DNA from: an uncultured Chitinophagales bacterium
Lineage (GTDB): Bacteria; Bacteroidota; Bacteroidia; Chitinophagales; UBA2359
Direction: 5' to 3'
Assembly (NCBI GenBank): GCA_937927195.1
Contig: CALBCY010000163.1
Span: 1-44,886 of the forward strand
DNA: 44,886 bases
Both the position numbers and the translations under genes were made by a program. Positions within the stretch are counted from its first letter, which is position 1. Each line of letters opens with the position of its first letter. Below, one piece after another: positions 17,807 through 25,715 of the stretch. A model generated the notes under the pieces. The model was not told where the DNA came from and searched no databases. It saw only the letters and a program-made list of their open reading frames with translations.

Positions 17807-19255
17807 TCATCCCCAGAATTTCCACCAAGGTTTTTTATCAACTTTAGGTTTGGGAGCAAACTTGTTTTTGATGCCCTGAACTTGGTCGAGGTATTTTTTG
17901 CCTTTGACCGAATCAACCATGTAAACATATCTGGCAAAGCCTTGAATGGAGGCTAGTAAATCGTCTGAGTTTCCCCAAGTCTTGCCTTTCAATCCGTCTT
18001 TTTCGATTTGAAACAAAAGGGCGCGGAACTGTTTTAGTTTTTTTCGTGAAATATTGGCTTTCTCATTGACAACGATTCCTGTAACTTCCTTTCTGGCACC
18101 ATTGGACATGATTCTTGTTTTGTCTGGATGCAATGTAAAATCTTCATCTTTAATTACAGCCTGAGTCTGCCACATCAATTTCTTGATATTGTTTCTGTTT
18201 GATTCAGAGCCTGAGAAAGTCATATCGTCTGCATAGCGAGTGTATGTAAAACCGAGTTTCCTGCCGATTCCAGCCATTCTTTGATCCAACCTGCGACAGA
18301 TAATATTGGTGATGGCGGGAGAACAAGGCGAACCTTGTGGCAAGACTCTTTCCCCTTCACTGAGGTAAAATATTTCACCATCCACTTTTATTTTTTCTTC
18401 AACTGGTTCTGTACAGATCAAAGCCAAAACAGTGGCTATCTGATCACTAAAGCCCAACTTTCTATACAAACCACATACACGTTTAAAATCTAAAGATGGA
18501 AAGAAATCCTTCAAATCCATATTGACCACTAAGTCCGCTTTGATGTGTGGTCTGGCATTGCTAACAATTGAACGATCACTGACAAAACCATGAGCGTAAT
18601 CACTGATAGGAATGTTGGACAATAGATTGTTTAAAATGGAGCGTTGAACTTTTTTTAAGCGAGGCATGGGGGCAGAAATATGTCTCAAGCCACCCGTCTT
18701 TTTAGGAATGGCGTACCGAATGTAATGTGAAACTTTTGTGAGTGGTCGGTAAAAACTTAAATAGCGTAATTCTGAAACAGTGGTTTCAAGCTTTTCTGCT
18801 AATTCGAGGACGTCTTGCAGAGCGGGGAGTTTATTTTTGCGAAGCTTTTCTAGATCATTGGTTTTGTTTTTCAAAGCGGCCGTGAAAGGCTTGCCCAAAT
18901 ACAGTATATCTTTGGCCTGCTTTTCTTTCCATTCTGCTTTTTTTGCCAGACGATCCTCTTCTCTTCTTTTCTTGTTTTCTTTTTGCTGTTGGCGGGAACG
19001 TTTCATCCGCTCCTTTTTCAACTTAAGGAGAACGGCTTCTTTGTTTTCAAATGCCTTATTCTTTTTACTGAGCTCCCTGATTTCAGTATTGAGTTGGCTT
19101 TGGCGTTTAATGTGGGTTTCAGCTAGATGTGGCTTCTGGGCATCATCGGGCCAAAATCCAAGGCGCTTCATTTCCTTAAGAATAAATTCTTGTTTGGAGG
19201 ATGCTTTTATTTCATCCCTAATTTCCTGTCTTCTTTCGTCGTTGTTCAATGCCAT
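17807..19255 (-). CDS. Retron reverse transcriptase
   Basis: 482 aa from the ATG at 19255; the longer open frame (to 19342) would run into the retron RNA and is rejected. Residues 1-~140 form a Lys/Glu/Arg-rich, probably coiled-coil extension. The RT domain (~165-420) has GFVSDRSIVSNARPH with the retron-specific NAxxH (233-237), first catalytic Asp at 247 in NMDLKDFFPS, QGSPCSP (307-313), the catalytic YADD (341-344) and the retron-specific VTG (391-393, EVTGIVVN). NAxxH plus VTG together separate retron RTs from group II intron and DGR enzymes. The C-terminal thumb region would grip the msr. It should prime from a branched G of the adjacent RNA and make a short branched DNA. It is the last gene of a WGR-ARM / WH-SWIM / RNA / RT cassette, 22 bases after the a2 arm. 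Confidence 0.95.
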   Translation of the reverse strand: MALNNDERRQEIRDEIKASSKQEFILKEMKRLGFWPDDAQKPHLAETHIKRQSQLNTEIRELSKKNKAFENKEAVLLKLKKERMKRSRQQQKENKKRREEDRLAKKAEWKEKQAKDILYLGKPFTAALKNKTNDLEKLRKNKLPALQDVLELAEKLETTVSELRYLSFYRPLTKVSHYIRYAIPKKTGGLRHISAPMPRLKKVQRSILNNLLSNIPISDYAHGFVSDRSIVSNARPHIKADLVVNMDLKDFFPSLDFKRVCGLYRKLGFSDQIATVLALICTEPVEEKIKVDGEIFYLSEGERVLPQGSPCSPAITNIICRRLDQRMAGIGRKLGFTYTRYADDMTFSGSESNRNNIKKLMWQTQAVIKDEDFTLHPDKTRIMSNGARKEVTGIVVNEKANISRKKLKQFRALLFQIEKDGLKGKTWGNSDDLLASIQGFARYVYMVDSVKGKKYLDQVQGIKNKFAPKPKVDKKPWWKFWG

Positions 19256-19277
19256 TATAAAATACTGGCAGATGTGT

Positions 19278-19516
19278 AAAAATATGAAATGGAAGAGGGA
19301 TTCTTCGTACTCTCTTATATCAGGAGAGTTCAACTCAAGCAAACGACACTACCATCACTATTTGTCATCTCCGATGAAGCACCGGAAATGGTGATGGTAG
19401 TGTCAGTTTGCATAGTAAAGAACTGGCCTGTGACGCTGTCCAAACCAGTAGGCACGAATGGCGATCCACCATTCAGATTGCAAGATCTTTGCTCCCTCTT
19501 ACCATTTCAATATTTT
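19278..19516 (-). ncRNA. Retron non-coding RNA (msr-msd)
   Basis: Read 5'->3' on the minus strand. Arm a1 is 19516-19493 and pairs with arm a2 at 19300-19278 over about 22 bp with two single-base bulges (core GAAATGG..AAGAGGGA). The branch motif AGC lies at 19493-19491, so the priming G would be at 19492. msr hairpin 1 is GAATGG/CCATTC (19474-19456). msr hairpin 2 is ACTGG/CCAGT (19449-19422). The msd stem is 19411-19391 with 19358-19339: 6 bp (GCAAAC/GTTTGC), a bulged T, then 14 bp (GACACTACCATCAC), capped by a ~32-base top with smaller pairings. A further ACTCTC/GAGAGT hairpin (19329-19309) precedes a2. Order and geometry match known retron RNAs. Expected msDNA is about 110-120 nt if copying starts at a2 and runs past the msd stem (inference). 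It lies between the WH-SWIM and RT genes. Confidence 0.92.
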
Positions 19517-19518
19517 AT

Positions 19519-19526
19519 CAAATCTA
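19519..19526 (-). promoter_or_regulatory. Promoter-like -7 box for the retron RNA
   Basis: On the minus strand TAGATTTG fits the Bacteroidota TAnnTTTG element, with a weak TTA at 17-base spacing upstream as a possible -33. It ends two bases before a1 begins, so a start site a few bases downstream would place the RNA 5' end at or just inside a1. This suggests the RNA and RT can be transcribed independently of the two upstream genes. Confidence 0.5.
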
Positions 19527-19564
19527 CAATTTATACCAATTACTAAACAGTAAATGGCAATATA

Positions 19565-21214
19565 TTAATTAACAATTTTATCTATTCTAACTGTACCCAA
19601 TTTCCGCAATGCCATCATGTGCTCGCAAGGCCCCTGATACAGTTTATTTTCTTTATAAAACCTGCATTCGCATCTAGCATCCACCATTCGCTCTTCTTCA
19701 TTTATTCCTATTGAAACTGCCAACTTTTTTGGTGAAATGACATGTCCATAATGCCAAATGACTTTGCCTTTCATTTCATAAGAATCATATTTTACATTTT
19801 GGTTTTGCAATAATTGAACAGCAGCTTCTTCTCTTTCGTTTTTATATCTCAGCTTATCAATCGGCAAAGGATCTTTTGTCAATTCCCTGACTCTGTATAC
19901 TTTTTTGTGCAAATCATAAACAACTTTGCCTTCTTGAATAAAATTGGTCATTGCAGATTCCACTAAGTTTTTACTTAGTTGAGTTTTCTTGGAAATAGCA
20001 TCTGCACTGGCGAACCAATCTTCTTTGAGCGCTAAGAATATTTTTTGCTGTGTAAGGCCATCCGTTTCATAACGCGGTGTCATCAAATCAAAATTACTTG
20101 ACCTGCTCCAATCGTTGGCAGTCCAACCTGAAAGTCCCATTGTGAAAGTCATATCACCCAAATCAACAATAAAAAATGATGGCAATCCAGTACCCAATAG
20201 ATTGACAGAAATTTTTTGGCTGACGGGTAATAACCTTTCTAGCAAGGAAAGCCGGCGGCGGCCCCACATTCTGACTTCGCCTTCATTAGAACCAGTATAG
20301 ATTGATCTTCGGCAAACAATTTCTTTATTCCAAGGCTCAAAAATTGCCTTAACAGGTTCTCCGGTTTTAAGAATCCAGCGGATTGATCTTGGACCGTGTT
20401 TCTCTTTATTTCTTTTCAATAAAAACAGAAAATTCGATAGATCGATCGGATCAATTTCAAACTGAAAAGCATCTAAAACCATTGCAGAACTGACTTGCAG
20501 AAAGCCCCGAACCCAAGAATCAGGCAAATCAATTTTCGATTCTTTGTAGGCTTCTTCTGCTGTGGTTTGCACTTCAAAACCAGAAGGATCAATTTCAAAG
20601 GCGGTATCTTTATAATTTCTGATCTTTTGAAATTCTTTGTACAGCGGAACGGAATAATCAATATTGGTTGTCCCACATTCAAAGTCTCCTATTTCTTTGA
20701 AGACATTGTAATTGCAACTGAGTTTACCATAAGTTGATTCATCTTTACTGAAACATTCAAAAAACAATTCATCGGGATGAACACTGATAACCGGATCGAG
20801 GACAATCCAAGCAGCACGATCTCTTATGTAAAGATGCTTGAAATATTTGCTCTGAGCATCGTAGAAAGGTTTCATTATTTTATGAGATTCCTTGTACAAA
20901 GTTCGCAGTTCAGTTTGCTTTGCTAGCAACTCTTCTTTGACAACATCATGCTCCAACATGGCCTCCGCGAGCCAAATACCTTCTTGCTGTTTGGCCCATT
21001 CGAGATACGCACCGTTGTCTTTAGGACTGTATCGAAAGTCAGAAACAACAATGTGGTGCAGCGCAGAAATGGCTTCTCTAAAAGGAATTTTCTTATTGAG
21101 TTTACCCGTGAAAAAAGTAGGTTCTCTATAAACATCAGGAACGAAAGTCATCCCGGTTTCGCTCGAATTACTTTTGATACTGGTACTTCCCTTGTATTTA
21201 TAATTAAATTCCAT
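19565..21214 (-). CDS. Retron accessory protein: winged-helix + SWIM zinc finger (WHSWIM)
   Basis: 549 aa. The C-terminus carries a SWIM zinc finger with C515, C517, C530 and H532 (CECRF...GPCEHMMAL, the CxCxnCxH signature). Before it, about residues 395-455 (LTQQKIFLALKEDWFASADA then a TQLSKNLVESAM helix and VVYDLHKKVYRV wing) look like a winged helix. The N-terminal ~380 residues are of no recognised family. SWIM fingers bind nucleic acid or proteins. It starts 5 bases after the WGR-ARM stop, so the two are translationally linked, and the retron RNA follows 48 bases after its stop. That pairing plus the RT matches the WHSWIM component I recall for type XIII retrons. No catalytic motif is visible. 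Role inferred: part of the toxic or sensing effector held by RT-msDNA. Confidence 0.85.
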   Translation of the reverse strand: MEFNYKYKGSTSIKSNSSETGMTFVPDVYREPTFFTGKLNKKIPFREAISALHHIVVSDFRYSPKDNGAYLEWAKQQEGIWLAEAMLEHDVVKEELLAKQTELRTLYKESHKIMKPFYDAQSKYFKHLYIRDRAAWIVLDPVISVHPDELFFECFSKDESTYGKLSCNYNVFKEIGDFECGTTNIDYSVPLYKEFQKIRNYKDTAFEIDPSGFEVQTTAEEAYKESKIDLPDSWVRGFLQVSSAMVLDAFQFEIDPIDLSNFLFLLKRNKEKHGPRSIRWILKTGEPVKAIFEPWNKEIVCRRSIYTGSNEGEVRMWGRRRLSLLERLLPVSQKISVNLLGTGLPSFFIVDLGDMTFTMGLSGWTANDWSRSSNFDLMTPRYETDGLTQQKIFLALKEDWFASADAISKKTQLSKNLVESAMTNFIQEGKVVYDLHKKVYRVRELTKDPLPIDKLRYKNEREEAAVQLLQNQNVKYDSYEMKGKVIWHYGHVISPKKLAVSIGINEEERMVDARCECRFYKENKLYQGPCEHMMALRKLGTVRIDKIVN

Positions 21215-21219
21215 TGCTC

Positions 21220-24200
21220 TTATTTATTTCTTATTTCAATAGGAACCCTTTCAATTCTGTTGGACATTTCTTTGTACTTGTTTTCAATTTTATACAACAT
21301 TAAAGCACATCTCTGTTTGTCTAAAATTGCTATTGTCCCAATAAAATCCTGTAATAAGTCTGCCACAAATCTGCCATAAACTTCTCCTTCCATTGCCTGT
21401 TTTTCCAAAAATGCATAGACCCTTTGTTTGGCAACACTTTTAACATTTATTGCTCCGAGAATTCTTTTAAAGTAAGGTTTCAATTTTACCAACATATCCA
21501 TGTTATTGAATGCATAACGATCCAGGTAATTGGTTGTGTACAATTGGATTGTGGCGTCTGGGTGTTCACTCAAATCTGTTAGGTATTTGATACCGTGTTC
21601 CTCCTTGAAAAACTTACCCAAAACCCTGGTTCCATAATCCTGAACTTCGGGTCGAACGTTGTCGCAAAGATTTATTATTAGGGCAGGTTCCCATTCTTTT
21701 TCTGTGAAATTTGTATCAAAATATTGACATGCAAAATCATTGGTTTCTGTCCATTCTGTGTTGAATAGTTTTATTGAAGCCTCTGTTTCATATTTCATTC
21801 TAGATACATTCCCTTCATAATATTTATAGGCAACTTCACGAAGGTATTTCATATCATGATTCCCAAGCAATGCGATGTGCTCAACTGGCCATTTTGCAAG
21901 ATCGGAATGCTTATCAATTAACTGAGCGGCCAACAAATGGGTTTCTCTATGATCATCCTTCAATACAGCTTCTATATTTGGCATAACCAAGGGAAGGCAA
22001 TCTGAAAGATGCGTTTCAATTATGGTCCAGACATCGGGAGAGAACTCCTCCTCTTCGTGGTTTTCCATTAAATGGGGGTACAATTTCAGAAAAACTGAAT
22101 CTTTGAACTCTTTTTCTATTTTACTCAGTCGGCCAATGAGGTCACCAGCCTTTATTCTTAAATCGTGTTGATCGCAAGTTGCCATCCCAACGAGGAAATC
22201 TTCTTTTTTGATCAATTCTTTGTTGGAAAGCTTTGACAACAACTCAGTCCCTTGGGCTCTTATTGCTTCATGTGGAGAAGCGATCATTCGATACATAATA
22301 TCTCCAGGAAGATCAGCGGGGGCTGTATTATTTATATTGATTAACTTGCCTGCGAGGAGTTGTAGTTGAAACTTTTCGCTATCAAGCAAAGCCAAAATAT
22401 AGTCCATTTGAAGCTCTGCAAGATTATCTTTGAAACAATGAACAAATGAATCGACAGACTTTGAAGAAACCTTCTCGTCCTCAAGACTCTGATAAAACTT
22501 CAAAACATGATCGATGATCGAATTGTTTTCTTCTTTTGTAAAACTTGATTCTGAAATATTAGTTTGCACCCAATTCTGTAAGGGTTCATTAGATGTAATA
22601 ATTGCTACTTTTACAAATTCAGCATTTGCGATAAAGGGGTCATGATTTTGATTGATTAATTCAATTGCTAAATCGATTGCAACATTTTTATCGGATCTTA
22701 TTAACTCAATAATCAATTCAGTGTTTGGATCGGAAGAGTTGTATTTAGATCTAATCAAATCGATTGCAAAATTCAGGACTTCAGGGAAAGGATGCTGTAC
22801 CATTGCAACCAGATCATCATTTGAAAACAAATCTTTCAAGTTTGCTTGATCTTTCAGAATAGACATGGCAAAATTGGTGGCTTCCTTGATACGCCCTTTT
22901 ACCAAAAGCTTTGCAGCATATTTTGGATACTTATTCCAAAGATCAATATGAGCTGCTTCATCAACAGTCTGTTCAACAGCTTCTCCTGCATACATAAACT
23001 TATTGATCCCACTTATCTCCAATCGATTCCCTTTTGAAAAAAGCAGGTAATATATAAAAGGAACATGAGCCAGATTATGATATTTTCTTATGATGTTAGT
23101 ATACCGTCTTGTTTCAGGGTTGTATTCATAGGTGTAAAGATTTGGATGATTGATCCGATCGCTTTCTGAATAATAGGATAAAATTTCAGCACCAATCGCA
23201 CAATACAATTCCTGTCCGTCTTCACCAGCTTGCTTAAGTCTTCTTACTATACGTCGAGTAAAATATTTTTTCGTTCTATTAGAAAAAGCCAAACCAGAAT
23301 TGGACTTTTGATATTCAGTGGGCAGATTATATTTTTTACCACTGTGCCAAATACTATTCCCCCATTCAGGCGAGGAATGATGCGAATCTGCCTTCTGAAT
23401 GCTGCTTGCAAGCAATGCAAACACTTCGGCGTCTTCAATCATTTCCGAGGCCTTAAAAATGTATCTGATGTACTTCCAATAATTGGGAACCAATGGAACA
23501 TTTTTCAAAACCTCAAGAAGTAAAGTTTTTAAAGGGGGATTATTGATTGAAAGTAAATAGGCATTCCACAATAAATCTACTTGTTCAGTCTGTCTTTTAA
23601 AAAGATAAGCATTCAGTTGGTCTCTAAAGCCAGCAAAATTTTTGGATTCATATAGATTTTTGAAGTCCAAAGGCAAATCGTTTTTAAGACTCGCCAAGCT
23701 TTTTTGATCTTTGCATTTGATTAGTGCTGCCTTGCAAATATAATGGTCGATTGCTGGCTCCGGTAGTTCGTTTTTCGACAAAATTTCATGTGATTCCTTG
23801 TTTGAAATTCTTCCAAGTAACCAAATTGCAGCATATCTTTCTTGAACTTTAAGTCGGTGTAGCATTGAACCAACAGGGATGACCGCCTCCGCAATTTTCA
23901 ATTCCCCAGCCCGCCAGATAATCCTTGACAGTTTCCAATTTGTTTTTGGAATTTCACCAGCAGCATGTTGTTTCAAGTATTTTAGGACAGTCGCCTTGGC
24001 AGGGCTTTCAGCTTTGGTAGTCGGTGCAATTGGAACTTCTTCATTATAGTTTTGCACTTTGTGGTAGCCCTTTTTGACTTTACTGTTGACTAGATCATCA
24101 AATACTTTTTCGGCAACAGTTTTGGTGGCAGGAAAAACGGTTTTTGTTCCTTCAGTTAGTCGATTGCCTCTTCGACCATATCTAAAGTTGACGATGTATT

Positions 24201-24291
24201 CATCGTTTTGCAGATGAAACATTTCAACCTCATAAACCTTGTCAGATTTTTCATCTTTGTAATGAAGTTTTTGTTGTTTTACTAAATTCAC
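21220..24291 (-). CDS. Retron accessory protein: WGR domain + ARM/HEAT-like repeats
   Basis: 1023 aa. Residues ~1-80 are a WGR domain (YEVEMFHLQNDEYIVNFRYG, then RRGNRLTEGTKTVFP), the nucleic-acid-binding module known from PARPs and MolR-like proteins. The rest is almost wholly alpha-helical with repeating two-helix units of ~35-45 residues (for example AIRAQGTELLSKLSNKELI, LRIKAGDLIGRLSKIEKEF, DYGTRVLGKFFKEEHGI), an ARM/HEAT-like solenoid. No protease, nuclease or kinase motif is seen. It is the first gene of the retron cassette, with 175 bases upstream for a promoter. It corresponds to the 'ARM' partner I recall for type XIII retrons. The size and architecture suggest a sensor or scaffold binding RNA/DNA through WGR; this is inference. 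Confidence 0.85.
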   Translation of the reverse strand: MNLVKQQKLHYKDEKSDKVYEVEMFHLQNDEYIVNFRYGRRGNRLTEGTKTVFPATKTVAEKVFDDLVNSKVKKGYHKVQNYNEEVPIAPTTKAESPAKATVLKYLKQHAAGEIPKTNWKLSRIIWRAGELKIAEAVIPVGSMLHRLKVQERYAAIWLLGRISNKESHEILSKNELPEPAIDHYICKAALIKCKDQKSLASLKNDLPLDFKNLYESKNFAGFRDQLNAYLFKRQTEQVDLLWNAYLLSINNPPLKTLLLEVLKNVPLVPNYWKYIRYIFKASEMIEDAEVFALLASSIQKADSHHSSPEWGNSIWHSGKKYNLPTEYQKSNSGLAFSNRTKKYFTRRIVRRLKQAGEDGQELYCAIGAEILSYYSESDRINHPNLYTYEYNPETRRYTNIIRKYHNLAHVPFIYYLLFSKGNRLEISGINKFMYAGEAVEQTVDEAAHIDLWNKYPKYAAKLLVKGRIKEATNFAMSILKDQANLKDLFSNDDLVAMVQHPFPEVLNFAIDLIRSKYNSSDPNTELIIELIRSDKNVAIDLAIELINQNHDPFIANAEFVKVAIITSNEPLQNWVQTNISESSFTKEENNSIIDHVLKFYQSLEDEKVSSKSVDSFVHCFKDNLAELQMDYILALLDSEKFQLQLLAGKLININNTAPADLPGDIMYRMIASPHEAIRAQGTELLSKLSNKELIKKEDFLVGMATCDQHDLRIKAGDLIGRLSKIEKEFKDSVFLKLYPHLMENHEEEEFSPDVWTIIETHLSDCLPLVMPNIEAVLKDDHRETHLLAAQLIDKHSDLAKWPVEHIALLGNHDMKYLREVAYKYYEGNVSRMKYETEASIKLFNTEWTETNDFACQYFDTNFTEKEWEPALIINLCDNVRPEVQDYGTRVLGKFFKEEHGIKYLTDLSEHPDATIQLYTTNYLDRYAFNNMDMLVKLKPYFKRILGAINVKSVAKQRVYAFLEKQAMEGEVYGRFVADLLQDFIGTIAILDKQRCALMLYKIENKYKEMSNRIERVPIEIRNK

Positions 24292-24466
24292 AATTCCGTT
24301 TTATTTTTCCAAAGCGTCATTTAAAGGTTAAATCAAATAACGAGAAGAAGATACTATATTTTATTCTGATATTGTAAAAAAACAATGTGATTTGCAAAGG
24401 AATGTTGGGATGCTAAGTGCACATACTAAGAAAAAAAGAAATACAGAAGGAAAGAAGGAAGGATAT

Positions 24467-25393
24467 TTAATTCTTCTCTAGAAATTCGATGGTTCTTTGA
24501 ACACTTTTGTCTGGATTTTCCTCCATCGGAACATGGCCAACCTTTTCCATTATAAAGAGTTCGGAATTGGGAATGTCATTGTGGTACTTGGGAGCCAATT
24601 CGACCGGGATCCAATAATCTTCTTTGCCCCAGATTATCAAGCTGGGGGATTTGATGGATTTTAATTTTTCAGAAGTATCGTCAAACACCGTTTTCACTCT
24701 TGCGATAAAAGCATCTCTATTGCCCGCTCTTAAAGACATTTCATGATAGCGCTTAACCAGTGCATCACTAACCTTCGAATCGTCAAAATAGACTTCTTCT
24801 ATGTTTTTGCGGATGATTGAAATGGGAGTAATGTATTTTACTAAAACATTCAATATTGGAGTTTTCGCTATTTGAAAAATCAATGGCTTTGCTTTGCTTG
24901 AGGGATAGCCAGCTGGATCGAGTAATATTAGTTCTTTCACTTTTGTGGGATGATCGGCTGCGTAGTTCCAAGCTATTTGCCCACCTAGAGAATTGCCAGC
25001 AAGTGCAAAACCATTCAGGCCAATTTTATTTACAAAACCATCGATGAAATCGGTGTAATTTTTAATGCTGTAATCATGTTCAGGATCTGGACCCGTCAAT
25101 CCGAATGCGGGAATATCCATTCTTATAACCCTATAATTTTTCTTTAATTCGTTGGTCCAATCATCCCAAGTATGAAGCGAAGCTGCAGTTCCATGAATCA
25201 ACACAATTGGTTCTCCCTGTCCTTCGTCACGGTAATGAACTTTCATTCCATTGAGATCTAGGTATTCTGATTCCTCATTTGTCCATTTCTTTTTTAAGTT
25301 TTCCAAAGGAATGTCTTTTTGGAAATTGAAAGCGATGATCAAGATGAATGTTATTATTGTGAAAAGGATGAAATACAAAAACTTTTTAAGCAT
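24467..25393 (-). CDS. Membrane-anchored alpha/beta hydrolase
   Basis: 308 aa. An N-terminal hydrophobic segment (about 4-24) probably anchors or exports it. The hydrolase fold is complete: oxyanion loop VLIHGTAASLHTWDDW, nucleophile elbow LAGNSLGGQIAW (Ser in GNSLGG), acid in LIIWGKEDYWIPVE (Asp) and histidine in VGHVPMEENP. It belongs to the broad AB-hydrolase_1 family (esterases, haloalkane dehalogenase-like and others), so the substrate is open. It lies upstream of the retron on the same strand, with 175 bases between; no retron class I know includes it, so I treat it as a neighbour. Confidence 0.82.
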   Translation of the reverse strand: MLKKFLYFILFTIITFILIIAFNFQKDIPLENLKKKWTNEESEYLDLNGMKVHYRDEGQGEPIVLIHGTAASLHTWDDWTNELKKNYRVIRMDIPAFGLTGPDPEHDYSIKNYTDFIDGFVNKIGLNGFALAGNSLGGQIAWNYAADHPTKVKELILLDPAGYPSSKAKPLIFQIAKTPILNVLVKYITPISIIRKNIEEVYFDDSKVSDALVKRYHEMSLRAGNRDAFIARVKTVFDDTSEKLKSIKSPSLIIWGKEDYWIPVELAPKYHNDIPNSELFIMEKVGHVPMEENPDKSVQRTIEFLEKN

Positions 25394-25715
25394 TTAAAAA
25401 GTTATGGTTTTTTGATTAGAAGTCCAAATACAGATAAGTTTAAGTTGTCTTTAGGATTGAAATTTTATCAAGATCCAAAACTCTAATCAGCAAATGGATT
25501 GTTGTTTTTTTATTTGTAATTTTTCATCAGTGCATGGCTGTCGCAGCATCGGTTCCCGCTGGAACGCCTGTCGTAAATCTGCACAATAAAAAAAGCCTTG
25601 CGCTACAATCTTTACCTTTTGGTCAGATTTTAGCAGCAAGGCTTTAAGATTGGGGTTTAGGGCTTATATCTTTTCGGATATATTATCTAAAAAAGCTTCT
25701 TCGCAGGTATTTGAA
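25394..25715. other. Intergenic region with terminator and a GC-rich patch
   Basis: 322 bases between two minus-strand genes. It contains a terminator for the upstream large gene (25588-25645) and, next to it, a GC-richer patch (about 25532-25572) with the small palindrome GTTCC-cgct-GGAAC (25552-25565). No ORF is seen. Confidence 0.5.
25588..25645 (-). terminator. Rho-independent terminator of the 1695-aa T9SS protein gene
   Basis: On the minus strand AAAGCCTTGC (25645-25636) pairs with GCAAGGCTTT (25601-25592). The stem continues through CTA/TAG and AGATT/AATCT-type pairs, and the T-tract runs to 25588. It lies 70 bases after the stop codon of the large gene. Confidence 0.8.

Noticed and set aside
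17557-17847. 96-codon plus-strand frame after DUF2147
   Set aside because: It runs through the tandem repeats and the bidirectional terminator into the RT 3' end; no protein character.
17807-19255. RT as a group II intron maturase or diversity-generating retroelement
   Set aside because: It lacks an intron X/HNH domain and any template/variable repeat pair, and carries the retron NAxxH and VTG motifs.
19256-19342. N-terminal extension of the RT frame to 19342
   Set aside because: The extra 29 codons overlap the a2 arm and a hairpin of the retron RNA; the ATG at 19255 gives a good start after the RNA.
18780-19394. 204-codon plus-strand frame opposite the RT N-terminus
   Set aside because: It is the antisense of the Lys/Glu-rich RT extension (giving Ser/Phe/Leu-rich sequence) and of the retron RNA.
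24467-25393. Alpha/beta hydrolase as a retron effector
   Set aside because: Separated by 175 bases, ordinary housekeeping-like hydrolase, and not part of any retron class I know with this RT.
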